From positions 1,178,001 through 1,242,000 of the forward strand of contig JAUFSD010000010.1 of assembly GCA_033030425.1 (NCBI GenBank): a stretch of DNA of 64,000 bases, read 5' to 3'. Source of the DNA: Verpa conica. Its lineage: Eukaryota > Ascomycota > Pezizomycetes > Pezizales > Morchellaceae. A program made the position numbers and the translations under genes. The notes under the pieces were generated by a model. The model ran no database searches. It was not told where the DNA came from and saw only the letters and a program-made list of their open reading frames with translations. Position 1 is the first letter of the stretch, and each line of letters starts with the position of its first letter. Of this stretch, positions 23,154 to 36,710 are shown in pieces.

Positions 23154-26100
23154 ATATAGGATCAGGCTTCTATATAGAGTACTGAGAGGGCAACCGACGG
23201 CTCTACTCTTAGCTTAAAGCTTTAGTAATTACATGTAGTTAGCTTTTATCTAGATATTATCTGTCATTCTGATTATTGTAGATGCCTAATGCCGCTTAAG
23301 AATAGCTTAGCCAGAAGGTACCATATATTATGATCAATCAATTAATCATACCGCTTGTATTTATGATTAATGATTAATTAATAATTAATTAAATCATACT
23401 ACTTAGGAGTTACCTACCGAGTGATCGTATATGACCAAAAGAGAATAATCATAGTCTAGCACTCGTATCACCTTGGCCTAATTTAGAATGGCTCGGGCCA
23501 AAATTAAATGGACGATCCAGGCCAAGTGGTAGGAACAGGCTATGTAGCAAGTACCAGCTGAAGCCCATTCACTTGTCATAAATGATGTGAGACTTGAAGA
23601 ATGTGACGTCAGTCTTCGAAGCGAGCGTAAAACGAGCTGAATCGAAAATCAACTCAGCTGAGGGATGGTGCTAGCTAGGATTTGGCACTCCTAGGAGAGT
23701 ACGCTGTGCTTTCAGCTAACTGGGGTGGGGCTTGTAGTTATGGACAGGTGACAAAAGAGATATCTAAAAAGTGCCCTTTGGGAATAGCTGTTCCTAGCAT
23801 TATGACCTTTAATAGGGGTTTCCTTTCCGCGCCACCCATAAACAAAGAATATCGCCACCCTAGCTATGCCTTTTGCGTCACCATCAGGATTAGGGAATGC
23901 GTCCATGCCTTGGATCTTTATCAGCCCTGTCTCTGTTGGATAATGAGAAGGGATGCGACAGGTTAATATCTGCGTTTGAGCGTGTTACGCTATCTAATTA
24001 TGGAATACTATCCGGTATGGTTCTAGATGAGCTGAAGAAACCGCACCATATATATTATGTTTCTCTGTGCTACCTCCTAATTAAGCTCAACATAAAACTA
24101 CAACGACAGCTACTTTGTGGACTCTACTTAGAAAAAATCCCTATAGTAGTAGGTTAATTGACTGTTTATGTTTTTATGGTTGGGCAGTGGCCTATCGAAT
24201 CACATTATACACTTTTGTGACTGGTATTATATTAGTGGCTATTGGTGTCCCTAGTTTTGAATATAAACCTTGGGTTGCTAAAGCTAGGTGTAAGGAGCAT
24301 TAGGTTTTTTTGTGCGCAGAATAAGTATCAACGCTTTCAAAGTGGCGGTAATGCTAATATTAGATATAGAGGGTTGTGGTGTATGGTGCTGACTAGGATT
24401 ATTCTAGCATGTTTATATACCTGGGATATATACATGTAGTCGAGATCCTAGAAAACTATAACTTAGACTAACTAGAAGTAGTCAAAATTTTTTAAATAGA
24501 GAGTTAGAACCAGCGAATCTAAGGCTTCTTAGAGCTACATAGATAGGTTTAAGAGTGTGCTTTGCATGAATTTTAGTTTATATACAAGCTAGTGGGGCAA
24601 AGATTGCTTAATTGGGTCTATCATAATTTACACTGCTAAGTCGGATGTAATTAAAATATCATAGAAATCACTTTTTTAGAGTCGTAAGCTTAAGCTTACA
24701 TGTGCGTTTTACTTTTGTTGGCCGTAATCAGCTTAGGTACTACATGTACTTGTGGATATTAGGGTAAAGTGAACCCCTGCGTAATTTCCATTATCAAAGT
24801 GGTGAAAGAAGAGCTTATCTCAGTTGAGTCATAATTATAGGTAAGACTAACAAGATCGTAGTAATATTTTTCTACTGTAGCTGGTCCCACGGTGCACACA
24901 TACTTGTCTATTAGATGGGTGAAAAAAGAAAACAATATCTCAAACGTAAGATGTATACGTGTGGCTAAAAAAAAGCTTATAAGCTAAATGCAATAGGGCT
25001 TTCAAGATGCCAATGAAGTAAACAAAAAAAAAAGGCGACTAAAAGCGAGTATATAGAAACAAAATATATCATTAACCACTGGCCAGCAAGACGGATCTGG
25101 AATTGTTAGGACGCTGCTTACTCAAAAGTGTAAATAATGTAATCTTGGGGTTGTGAAGACCCCGGATTAATTATCCCCCGGATCGCTCAAAAGTCTTAGA
25201 CATGGTAGAGCAAGTGAGACAATGATATCTTATCTGATCTATGCGATCCTCGGACGAAAACAGCCACCGACATATTCGAACGTACTATGGCCGCGCTGTG
25301 CGGTTGAAACTGCCCAGGCTGTCCGGGTGGTACCGAGATCTTACAAGAGGGTCAGCAGGGGTCCAGGCGAATTGTAGAGGGGCCATCGCAAGGCCCCTGG
25401 TTGGACGAATTACAAGCCTGTAAGGCTACTATTTGCCGACAGGAAATCATGTAGATTCTTGATAACCGCTATTAATGAAGATATCGGAGATACTAGGTTA
25501 TGATCAAGTAACTACACACTCTGTGTGTAAGAGCCAGATGTACATGCATACGTATAGTGGAGCGGTTGGTGCCGGAGAGCACATGCGGTCGGCCCTGCAC
25601 CTGATAAGACAGCAAGGAGTCAAACTCTCAATTTTTGCCGACCTGTCAGTGTTGGAAGAAGCAACGTGAAGAAGCTCTCCTTCGTGCACATTGCATAGGT
25701 ACCTAGCTGCTCTTTGCTCTACTCTCCACGGGGTCTCAGGCAATTTTCTAAACTCTGGCTGCCGCTTGTCCAGCTACTGCTTTTCTACTTATTTACTGCT
25801 ATCGGTCGAGCGCTGGTCATCCTCATACCTCACGGCATTCTCATTCGTACCTTGTATCCCATACCATTTCCCCGTATTTATTTCCTTCTGCTACACTACT
25901 ACCGCTGTGCATTCGGGCTTTATTCTCTTGTAGCTGTGCTCCCCCGGTGGTGAGTTAGGGAATATGTAAGTGTTTCCATCTCAGTCCCCCCCACCCCTTT
26001 GTTCTTCCGTCTGGAAGAAAATGTCCAACGAGAGAGTTTCCGCGTAGTTGGCCGGTTGAACCCCTCATTCGGATTATCCGCTCCTTTTGTGGCTCCTCAA

Positions 26101-26451
26101 ACCCCGCTAAAATTTCTTAAAGACCAAAAATATCCCAATTTAAAATAGCTGGAGGGGAAGGCAGAAAATATATATACTTAAAGACAACAGTTTTGAGGAA
26201 TCTCCGCAGGACCGTTGAACTCATTTCCCGACAAAATCGCCTGCGCTTTTCGATAACGTCCTGGGTTCCCTGGTCCGCATGGAGGCTGCCCTGAACGTTA
26301 GGGCACGTTGAATTTCTTGTCTGGTATGCCCCATGCTTGTACTTTCTACTTAATTGTGCTTTTGCACCCCCAAAACCACTTCCCTGCTGTGCCAAATAAA
26401 TCTCTAAATAAATCTCCGACTTATTTCTGATCCTAGTCAGGTTCAATCACA
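23154..26451. other. 3.3 kb gene-poor region
   Basis: No gene is supportable here. It includes AT-only words near 23330-23400 (repeated TTAATTAAT-like units) and a short GC-rich stem, AGGGGCC..GGCCCCT, near 25376-25397. The last 500 bases are pyrimidine-rich and probably hold the promoter and leader of the RhoGAP gene at 26452. Confidence 0.5.
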
Positions 26452-29400
26452 ATGGCCACCCCACCCCAATATCCACCCCCTTCAGATGGACGAAAATCAC
26501 CCAGCAACCGAAAGGTTCCCCATGCCCTGACAACAACCTTTTTCGCGAAGTCTTTAAAGAAGTCTGGAGAAGCCAAAAGCCCTACATTCTCGTCTCCTAC
26601 AATACAAATGAGGGGGTTTAGCAACAGGCAAGGCGCGAGTGGTGGAGATGGGGAAAGCAGCGAGATGAGGTCAGAACCTATCGGCATTCCGCAGTCGCCG
26701 AGTGTTGCATTAAATCGGCCAAAGAAGCTCGCACCCAACACGTTCAACTCTCATTATCGGACAATATCGAGATCCATGAATGACTTGGGGAATATCTTTT
26801 CCCGTGGTCGGTCTCCTCCGAATCGAGAACCTTCTCCACGGCGGGGTGGTAGTGGACCGCTGAACCCGCTTCCAGAAGGAAGGCGGAAAGATAAACCTGA
26901 TTCTCCCCGGCTAAGGACTATAGAGAGTGGAAGTGTTCCGTCAATATCGGTAATGCAACATGGAGAGTATGTTTCTCGAGAATCAATTTTGAAGGAGGGC
27001 TGGGTGAACACTATAGATTCAAATTCGGTTAAAAAAGGTCCTTTGCGCGAGGCATGGAAGCTCCAACACGTTATTATCACTGGTGGTTTTCTTATGGTCT
27101 ACAAGCCACCGTCTAGTTTGCAGATCAGATCATTCGACATCAGCGCTGTTCCATCAAGCCCACCAAGGCCTCAAAGTGCTCCTGCCACAGCTGCAGCCTC
27201 GTTTAACATCTCAGCTCTCCGGCATAAGAGTACTACCAAGCACCCGGAAATTATCATCAGTGAAAAGGGTGTGATTCTAGGTGGAACCGTTGAAGCACTT
27301 TGCCACGAGCTCATGTTTACGGACAATGAGAACGATCAATTTATAAAAGGTGCAACTCGGACATTAGCTGGCTGGACGAGCCCAGAAACTGCCTTGTCAA
27401 TTTTTATAGAGCTCTCGTCCTTAACAGACTTATCTCCTAGGATCGCGTGGGTCCTGACTTTGTTCATTGAATATGCTCCTGGAATGCTCCTAGAGCCTGG
27501 TTGTTACAACTCTACACGACTTTTGTTGGAGAAAGGAATTACTCCACATAACCCTAACCTTGCAAAAGACCTGAGAGCTGGTATTGAGGCTAGGGCTACT
27601 CGTTTACAAGAAGAATTAAGCCCTCCCAACGATTTAACTAGAGGTGATTAGTTTCCTCATGCCTTTGACTGGGCACTTTTTGCTGATATCATGGCAGAAC
27701 CTTCAACACCTAGCTCTTCGGATATATTTAGCACACTCTCGACATCGCTCCCCACTGAGGAATTCATGCGACTAAATCCCGAGACCTTCGCTACTCAAGT
27801 CCATCTTTTTCACTTGAAATATCTACAAACGTGGAACCCAGAAAATGATCTTTCACTTCTTCTCGCATCGCCACATTTACCACCACCTACTCATCGAAAT
27901 CCTTTAATATTTACTTCAGCCAATATACATTTCCTTGGAGAGCGAGTACTTAGCCATGTTTTGTCTGGGGATTCAACAGCTAATTCGGTTGACCGACGCG
28001 CCTCTATCCTGACTCAATGGCTTAAGGTTGGGACTCTACTCCGTAAAAAGGCTGATATGGTTGGATACTTGGCAATAGTGATGGCTGTCCTTTCTCCGCC
28101 AATTCTCCGCCTACGTGAAACATGGAGTTTAATCGATAACTCCTTGATTGAAGATATAGAGCAAGGTGCAAAGCTTATGCGGATTTTGGAGAGACGACGT
28201 CTCGAAGAGAGTGGTAGTTATGAACAGGGTCGTATATTGGTTCCAGATATGTCTAAGGAGGGATTATGCTTGTCGGAGGTTGTACCATACTTTGGGGACT
28301 TGTGTCGCTGCATGGATGAAGCATATGCAAGCCGTGTTCGGAATGTCGACTACCCTAAGTTTATTCAAGGCACGGATGCCATTTTAAACTCATTAGAAAA
28401 GTGGAGAGAAGAATGGGCGGATGCTGGCTTGGGCCTCGACTACGAGGAGAAGAAGGTACCGCGAGAGGTTGAGCAGTTACAAAAATGTCTCTTTACTTTG
28501 AACTTCAACAACCAGAATCCGCCTTCTACCAACTCCACGACATTTTTTGACATGTCGTTGGCATGCGAGCCTTCCTCAACAGGGATGTATTTACATTCGC
28601 ATTATCATCAGCGTCTTCCCCTTAGTACCGGTGCCAATGTACCACTCGTTTTCACAGATGTTCTTCCCAGTTTTTCTCTTTTCGATAGGGAAGACACTCT
28701 AGCAATTTCGGGCTCCCTCCACAAGAAAACACCAAGTTCTGGGTTGGCATCACCCAGCTATGGCCCTGGGCAGTCACAGCAATCAGGACCCTCCCAATCT
28801 AATCAAAATTTAAGACCGCCAACCTCCTCAGGTCAGCAGGCTCTCAGACGTACACGTTCTTTCCCACCGTCAAAGGACACTGCCCAAACAACAGGGTATG
28901 ATGACCTCGACTATACGACACGAGAAAGAACTGCAGGGTTACACGGTGGAGACAATGAAATGTTGCGTGCAATTCGTGATGTCGCTGGTGTTGGGCAACA
29001 GCTATTTTATTCGAAAGATGGTGAATTAGTGTTAAAGTCGATTACCGAAGATACATATTCTTCAAGACCTTCGAGTGTTATCGAGACAACAAATAAAAGA
29101 GTAAGCGGAGCATCTAGGAGAATTTCAGCGCAAGTCTACAGTAACAGTACATCGCCTCGGATTTCGACTCATGGAGATGCAAGCGTACCCCAGACGCCTG
29201 TTCGTGATGGCTTCGAATTTGAAAATTTCATGCCCGTGGTACCTAAAGGAGGGACCCTTGAAAGATTAGTAGATATTCTGGTTCTAGGGGTGGAAGATTT
29301 TAGTAAACGGATGAACGCCTCTGAAGGCAATTCACTGTCACCAGAGAAGACTCCTCTACTTCGAATGAACATGGATGTTTTTACAATAACTTTCTTTGCT

Positions 29401-32346
29401 ACATTTCGGAGGTAAGACTTAATGTTGTTTCAACACTCCCATTTTCTTCTCTACTGTGCTAAGTGAAAATAGCTACTGTTCCCCTATAGTCCTGATTGAT
29501 TACTTGAAAAAACGTCTTCTCGGATCAAAATCCGCTGCAACCTTATCCGAAGATGAGAGTGATGATGTAGTTTTTCCGGACTGGACTGGTCCTGATACCA
29601 TTAGTGACGAGCGCATAGACTGGAATCTTGTCTCGAAGATCCATATCGGGATACTAGAGGCAATGAACATCTGGATATCTGAATTCTATATAGACTTCCA
29701 TTCTGACCAGGCCCTAGGGGATTCCTTCGTCTCTTTTCTAAGTATTGCATCGAAGGAATTGTCGTACTGGAGAAAACTTGGACCTGAGAATAACTACCTT
29801 CAGAGACAAGCTGATCAGATTAATAGTCTTTGGTATGATATTCGGGCCAAGTTTGCCAAACTCAGCTTTACACCGCTGCGATACCCAACTCAGCCAACCC
29901 CACCCCAGTCTCCCGAAGAGTTGGAGATACGTCACACAAAAGATGTTTCTGTAATCGAAGATTTTGTGGACAAGCTTGAGAGAAAAGTACGCGACTTGTT
30001 TCGTATGGTGAAATTGGTCGATTGGATGGTGGCATTTGAAATTTTCGAAACACAGAGTGCCGAGCCTCTTGGGTTCTTTACTTCAAAGGTTTCGCCTACA
30101 TCACACGATGAGGACGATGTCCTCCAGGATATATTCTTCCTCTTAAACAATATACGGCAGGGCAATTCATCAATTCCAGTCTTAGACACTCTTCCAAAGT
30201 CTTTAAAGGAACTCTGCGCATTGCGGACAGACATTTTGAACTGGGTTCTTGCACAAATTGTGGATTCACGCCTCAATGCCGAACGGCGGGCTCATCGAAT
30301 ATCCACTCTGTTGAAATGTTTGGCAATATCTCGAAAACGTATGTCTGGAATGGACTTGATTGAGGATTATCACGCTGGGGCAACACGTCAACATGTCCCT
30401 TCTTTTGTTGCAAGTGCTATAGCTGCTGCGCTTGTTCGCCCAGAGAGTAGATGTTTTAGTTATGCCTGGCTGATGGCAGTACGGATGGCTTTTGGACCAC
30501 TCAACCAAATCGAATCACTAGAGGCTGTTATTCCAAAAGAGATTGAAGGAGCACAATGCACGCAACCAATGACTCCTTGCACTGGGTGGATTATAGAACG
30601 TCTGTTAGAGATTGTCTGCTATGTACCTAATATGGTTGTGGAGAATAATCGCCTCATCAATTTCGACAAACGCCGCTATGTCTATAATTTTATTAACAAC
30701 TTTACGAATATCAGCTCTCAATCGCCACTCCAAGAAGAATTTCCCTTACAAAATGTAGCCATTTCGCTCTTAGCTCCGCGTGGTTTCGACATGCGAGCTA
30801 TCAGGGAATTTTCCAACAAGGAAAATGCGCCAATCAAGCAAACTCGTCTAAAGGTTTTTTGGCGACTTATGCACCAGGAGCAGGAGAAAGTTAGACGTGA
30901 TTCAAAGCAAAGGGATGTCATTGAGCGGGTTCAGCGGCAGCAACAGCGAGCAGAACACCGCCGTCAACCAACAGCCCTAAAAATTGAACCAGCTGATAAG
31001 CGGAGTGGAAGGCGACTGGGTGTAAATTCTATTTTCAAAGCTGTACGGCCTATCTCAATGGCCTTGACAGGCGGATGGACGCCCCCTCAGTCTTCCTCAC
31101 GGATGGTGTCTCCTGGAGACTTGCCTACGCTAAAAAGTATAGAGCATGGTAAAAAACCTTCTTCGACAATAGACCTAACGGCCGTGACATCTGTATCTTG
31201 CCCTAAGAACACTCGCGATCGTTACATATGGAAGATTAGAACTGATAATGGCGTCTCTTATTTGTTCCAAGCTATATCAGAGAAGGAGTTGGAGGAATGG
31301 CTGAAAACAATTGAGGCTATCCGTGGGATTGCTATTGGCGATGGTGGGGAGTCTATCGGCGGTCTCACGATGATGTCTCAAAACCGTGTTCCACAACCTA
31401 TATTTGGGGTCTCTCTAGAGGATCTCTGTAGACGAGATAATGTCAAAGTGCCGGTCGTAGTTGAGGCCTTGTTAGGAGAGATTGAATTACGAGGTATGAG
31501 CTTTGGAGCTTTCCTAATTTCTCCTAAAATTATACTAAAATGGCTAAAATGGATTTATAGGCATTGACGAAGTTGGGATTTACCGTGTACCGGGGTCGCT
31601 TTCTAGTATCAACGCACTGAAAATAGCTCTTGATTCTGGAGATGATGTACGGATGGATGATGATCGGTGGTACGATATAAATGCCATCGCTGGGGCGTTC
31701 AAAATGTTTATGCGTGAGCTTCCAGACCGAGCTTTGGGTGCTGATGCTCTTGAGGAGCTCAAGAACTTGACTGGTAAGGATATATACCTAAATACAGATT
31801 CATTTATTGCTGATTCTAACATAAAATAGCCAATATCTCCGACGAGGATGAGAGAGCTATTGCTTATCGAGAAGTGATGCTTCGGTTACCTCCTTGCAAC
31901 TATCATTTCCTTCGTCGTGTCTACGTGCATTTCAATAGGTAATATTTACACTTGCTTAAATATGCATTACAGCTTCTAATGGGGTGACTTTATATAGAAT
32001 CGCTAGTAATGCTGCTATAAATAAGATGCATGCGGTCAACCTTGCGATTGTATTTGGTATGGGTCTCTCCCCTACTAATCCGAATATGCCAATGGGAGTT
32101 TCTCCAGATCTTGGACTTTATCAAACGATGGTAAAGACTTGGATTACACATACGGACTTGATATTTCCTGAGGTTGAAGATGAGGACGATCACGAGTCAG
32201 TATCAGTAACACAGGCGGAATCGCTGGATATGCATTCTTCTGAGCCTTCATCCCCCGCACTAGAACATACATCAGCAAGCTCCCCAAGGATGAGCATGGA
32301 TGATAAACGACCGGAGTTGAAGGCCCTGGAAGGGTTGGCGATCTAA
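26452..32346 (+). CDS. bem2: BEM2-like Rho GTPase-activating protein
   Basis: A GAP for Rho-type GTPases in polarised growth and cell-wall integrity (role from yeast Bem2). Six exons give 1868 aa: 26452-27643, 27698-29411, 29464-31493, 31561-31773, 31830-31938, 31998-32346. The N-terminus is Ser/Pro-rich and disordered. A PH-like strand set appears at about 183-225 (KEGWVNTIDS, WKLQHVIITGGFLMVYKP). The middle resembles a RasGEF-type region (FHLKYLQTWNPENDLSLLL, then the helical part of exon 3). A PH domain at about 1480-1575 ends KELEEWLKTIEAIRG. The RhoGAP domain spans about 1600-1790, with FGVSLEDLC, arginine finger Arg1654 in GIYRVPGS, AFKMFMRELPDRAL, HFNRIASNAAINKM and NLAIVFGMGLSP. The tail is acidic, Ser-rich and short. 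The first intron is chosen because it joins TR to EPSTPS and avoids the TAG at 27649-27651. Length agrees with fungal Bem2 proteins. It is the first of three plus-strand genes. Confidence 0.9.
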
Positions 32347-33082
32347 AGAGATGATTTTGCTAGCCATATTTGTTTTTTCAAAAAGTTTCGGGGGATTTTT
32401 AATTTTATTTCTAGAGTATAATTGTTGATTTTCTTTTCTATTCTTTTCTATTTATCATTTATCAACAAAAACGGGAAAGGAAATGGTTATTTGGCGCATT
32501 AAGGCATGGGTTATCTCACTTTACCTGTCGAGGTAAAGTGTGAAGTTAGTTTTCTTTGTTAATTCCCGCGAGAAACCCTGTGGTTTCGGCTCATCTGCAG
32601 TGTGCTGGATTCAATTGTTTGAAGGTCCCGAGTTTTCCTGGTTCAGAGCATAGTAAGAGCAGGGTTATTGGCTGATCCAAGACTCTTTTATCAGTATATA
32701 TATAAAGACAGAGATGTACATACATAGGCTTCTGCAAGGCATTCTACTTAGGCGCTTAGGTGTCTTTCAGTTTCTCTATTTTAAAGTTAACCGCGGCCCA
32801 TAGAAGCGGCGTAGTAGGCGAGGGTAAAGCCAGTGGTGGTATCAATGGGTTTGTTGAGAGCGCGATCGAAACTCTCTGACATCTACGCGCTTATCCAAAC
32901 AACCCCAATGCAACACAAAAGCCAAAGACTGATCGAGCAACCGACCCACCCATTCTCCTGTCAACCCTCCTCTCTAACATTCGCTTACCTGTCTTGCATC
33001 AATCACGAAGCTCTCTCTCTCCTTCACCACCACTGTTCTCCCTCCCCTACACTTAGCATTCAGCACTGTTACTGCTTTCAAT
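32347..33082. other. Spacer and leader upstream of HMG-box gene
   Basis: It contains the 3' flank of the RhoGAP gene and the promoter and leader of the next gene. The last 150 bases are C/T-rich, as in fungal leaders. An 88-aa open frame at 32833-33099 overlaps the start and has no family signal. Confidence 0.5.
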
Positions 33083-34214
33083 ATGCCCAAAGAACATAAA
33101 CGTAAGGACCTCGCGATTATCTTCGCACTCGATAATAGCTAACACCTCTGGGACAGCCAAATCTCCTGTCGGCCCCACCCCTCCTTTGCCAAACTCTGTC
33201 GAGCAGTCATATCGCCAAAAATGTATTGAACTGAAGAAGAGAATTAACGAAATCGAGTCATCGAATGACGTCTTGGTCGTACGTATCCAGAGAGCAAGAC
33301 GCGGGATTCAACGGATGAGGCTCGAACGGGCATTTTTACTTCAGCAACTCGAGCAGCGTACAGATCCTCGGGTCGAGGATTCTGAAGGCAGCCCGAGCCC
33401 GCCTCCTACGGTATGGATACTTTAAATCATGTCAATATTACGAAATGTCGGGGGAAATGTCGGCGTTCGCATGCTAACTTAGATTGAAATATAGCCCAAA
33501 GAGAAACCACTTCGTATCAAACGCGCCCGGAAAGATCCTCCTCCCATGGATTCCCCTATGCGACAGATTTCTCCATCCCCGGGCCCTTCAAGAGATGGTG
33601 GAGAGAGCTACCCCTTTGTCTCGACTACATTCAACCCAGCAAATCCGGGTGAGACAGATTCTCCGGGACCCGCTACTATGACGACTTTACCTATTGCTAT
33701 TCCCCCGAAGACCGGGAAGGGCTCTCGTAGCAAAGGTGGGCCAAAAAGACCACCGAATGCTTACATGATGTAAGTTTCGTATAAAGCGGTGTGCTTCTGC
33801 TAAAAGCACAATTGTCGCTAACGAGATGCAAGCTTCTGTGAAAAGGAGCGAGATGCAGTCCGTGAACGCGAGTCCAAAAAAGAAGGATTCGACATGCACA
33901 AGGCTTTAGCTCAGGCATGGCGTGATCTAAAAACGGACGGCCAAAAACCATATTTTATCGAATACGAAAAAAATCGTGAAAAGTATCTGGAGAAAGTTAA
34001 TGATCTTAAGAGCGACGCTGAGAGAGCTACTATGAGCGGTAATGGGGGTACTGGGAAACGAGGAGTGAGGGCGCTCTCTGCGGCTTCTTCTATTGTGCCA
34101 ACTTCTAATTACGATGCGCCACTAAGTCCTGCCCCGGGAAGTACGAACGATGAGCAAGAAGAACCTCCCCAGCAACCTGGAGGCGGTGGGGGGTTCACTG
34201 CAGTTAATAGGTGA
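33083..34214 (+). CDS. HMG-box protein, Nhp10-like (INO80 complex candidate)
   Basis: A probable chromatin protein; yeast Nhp10 is an HMG-box subunit of the INO80 remodeller. Four exons give 309 aa: 33083-33101, 33157-33410, 33495-33769, 33833-34214. The first exon is only 19 nt (MPKEHK). A coiled coil covers about 20-65 (EQSYRQKCIELKKRINEIES, RIQRARRGIQRMRLERAFLL), followed by a Ser/Pro-rich linker. A single HMG box lies at about 172-250, starting GPKRPPNAYMI and containing AQAWRDLKTDGQKPYF. The C-terminus is Ser/Pro/Gly-rich. The last intron cuts the HMG box after the Tyr-Met dipeptide (ATGAT|GTAAGT). The coiled coil before the box is what suggests Nhp10 rather than Nhp6 or Hmo1. The INO80 link is inferred. 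Confidence 0.78.
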
Positions 34215-34580
34215 TAATTAGCAGCTTTATATTCGTCAATTCTGTAGTAGTAATTTGTGGCGTATCACTGCGGAGCGAGTCTTTTTCTTTTCATTTTACT
34301 TATTTTTCGTTTTTAAAATACTCGTACATGTTTGAGTTGTCTTTTTTACCTCGAAAAATAGATCGGGTCAAGCATTTCTTGGGCTGGGGGAGTCTTGATT
34401 TTATTGTACTGGGCAAGAAACGTGAGAAACAGAAGCTTTGATAAACATATATGATTCCCTGAGTAGATCACGTGATGAGACACGAGCTTGTCAATGGCGA
34501 TGACCGGGTAATCGAGTGACGTACCTACAGCTTCCCCTCCTCCAGCCCAAAGAATTAATATCTCTCTCACCATAACAAAA
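34215..34580. other. Short spacer
   Basis: It holds the end of the HMG-box transcript and the promoter of the V-ATPase gene. A CACGTG-like word (atcacgtgatgag, near 34467) is present 5' of the start, which could be a bHLH site. No gene is seen. Confidence 0.45.
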
Positions 34581-36143
34581 ATGTCTCTCGATACGCCTAA
34601 ATACCTCGCAGAGCTATTCTCTAACATTAGAGGGCGCTCAATCGCCTGGAATGCCCACGTACGGGCTTCTCTCATCACAGAATCGGATGTCGAAAAGATC
34701 AAAGCCATCGATAAGGTCTCGAAGGAGAAGCAGGTTAGCGTTGTCGAGAAGGATGTAGATGGTTATGCCTCACTTGTTCTCGGGCCACAAGGTAGGCTGA
34801 AAAAGGCCACTGATGGCAAAAGAATGGACGTTGTGGCCTATATGTTAGTTTTGCTGGGGGATCTGCTAGAGAGTCTGTTTACCTTTATCTCGTGTCTTTA
34901 CATACCTAAGCTAGAGTTGAGCTTTTGTTAATACGAGGTTTTTGGATTAGGTGTTCCGGCCTTTACAGAATCTGTTTTGGCACTTCCCTCGCCATTTTCT
35001 CACCTGCTCTCGCTCCTCTCCCACAACGACGAAGCTACTCCTCTACTCAGCTCCTCGGTTCTTACAACCATGCTCACAGCATCCCTGAGAAATTCTGCTA
35101 GATCTGCTGACGCCGAAGCTGCTCTTCCTCAATTATATCGCTATCTTGCGGGCTTGACTAAATCTCCAGACGTCCACCTTCAAGACATAGCAATTCAGTC
35201 ATATGTGTCGCTTTTGAGAAGCTCGTATGCTAGAATAACTTTTTGGGAGCTAGAAGAAGAGACTGTTGCACCGATTGTGAAAATCTTGGAGAGTGCGGGG
35301 AATCAAAACGGAAACTCAAGTGATAGAGGGAGCACCATTGGAAACACTATAACAACACAGAACAGTGTTGCGCTGCAGCTACTGTATCATGTCTTACTCG
35401 TGATCTGGGAGCTGACATTTGAGGAAGTTGTTGCTGAGGAAATTAATCCGTACGTTACACCGCCTACAATGAGAAATGCGAGTCCTTATTGGCTACCAGC
35501 GGAACTATAACTAATATATGAAAATGGTGATCGCAGTAAATACGATATTATTCCACCTATAACCGATATTCTCCGATCAGCCTTCAAAGAAAAAATAACC
35601 CGTTTATGTCTTGCAACCCTATCCAACCTCGCTATAAAATCGCCTTCATTAAACCTCCCCCCTCTCCTCCTTTCAAACGTCCTTCCTCATTTGCAAACAA
35701 TATCGACTCGCTTCACTTCATCCTCAGACTCAGACCTCACAGCAGACCTTTTGGCTCTCATAGACTCCCTAGAAAATTTCCAATCATCACAAACAACACT
35801 CTCTTCTTATCGTCTTGAGATCCTCTCCGGTCATCTCCGCTGGTCACCTCCACACCGTAATGAAGGCTTCTGGAAAAGACATAGTCGAGAGATTCTCGAT
35901 GATGCTGAACTTGTGAAGTCTCTTGCAAGGGTCCTAAGCTCCAGCCAGGACAAGACGGTTCTCGCGGTTGCTGCGAACGACATTGGAGCTCTAGTAAGAG
36001 AGGTTTCAGGGGGTAGGAAGAAGTGGGAGGAGCTTGGTGTTAAGAGCAAGGTTATGGAATTGATGGGAGATAGCGATGCTGAAGTGAGATATGAAGCACT
36101 GAGGGCGGTGCAAGGGTTCTTGGCAAATGCATTTAGTGGTTAG
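34581..36143 (+). CDS. vma13: V-type H+-ATPase subunit H
   Basis: The regulatory subunit of the peripheral V1 sector of the vacuolar proton pump; it activates the assembled enzyme and restrains free V1 (family knowledge). Three exons give 465 aa: 34581-34872, 34951-35449, 35537-36143. It is all alpha-helical with HEAT/Armadillo-like repeats. Clear blocks are RGRSIAWNAHVRASLI near the N-terminus, YRYLAGLTKSPDVHLQDIAI in the middle, and the signature SPPHRNEGFWKRHSREI plus NDIGALVREVSGGRKKWEEL at the C-terminus. The last 25 residues (DSDAEVRYEALRAVQGFLA) match the subunit H end. Length is typical (yeast Vma13 is 478 aa). The first donor is GTCTGT, which is unusual but gives the expected ESVPAFTESVLAL join. 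It follows the HMG-box gene on the same strand. Confidence 0.93.
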
Positions 36144-36710
36144 GTTTGGGCTAGGATTTTAATAGTGGAAACTGCGAACGAATTAATGCTGGCAGTGACT
36201 TTTGTTTCTACCTTAGAGGTGTTTCTATCACTTCCTGGTTTCTTCTATCTTGTTACTATTACATTGCGCTTTTTGTGCATATTATATCATTGCAGTTCGG
36301 GTTTCCTAGAATACCTCTAAAACGTATTATATTTCTAAAGAAACTACGATTTGAGCCTTTGATTGTCGACTAAAGTGGATAGCTTCATTGTTCATCGCTC
36401 AACTTCGAGGGATCGGGGTTAGTTTTTAATTTATTAGCTATTTAGGATTACTTTCTAGCTTGAACTATTAAATATACCAATAAAGGTATCTCTAGCTTTA
36501 GTTTACAAGTAGTATGGTTAGGCTGGGCATTCTTATTGATGTGTATATTCTGGAGGCGGACAGGTAGGCATCCCTAAATGGGTTACCTATTGGAGGAATA
36601 GCAGTTGTTGTATTATGGGTATCGAATAGGTATGGTACGAGTACAAGCAGTGTTTGGGTCTACTATGATTTAGGAAGCTTCGCCTCCAGGAGCATATATA
36701 TAGGAAGCAA

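Noticed and set aside
25300..25420. Possible tRNA or structured RNA around the AGGGGCC..GGCCCCT stem
   Set aside because: No T-loop GTTC, no acceptor stem and no polymerase III boxes in the right order.
32833..33099. 88-aa open frame overlapping the HMG-box gene start
   Set aside because: Sits in the C/T-rich leader and overlaps the supported start at 33083 in another frame.
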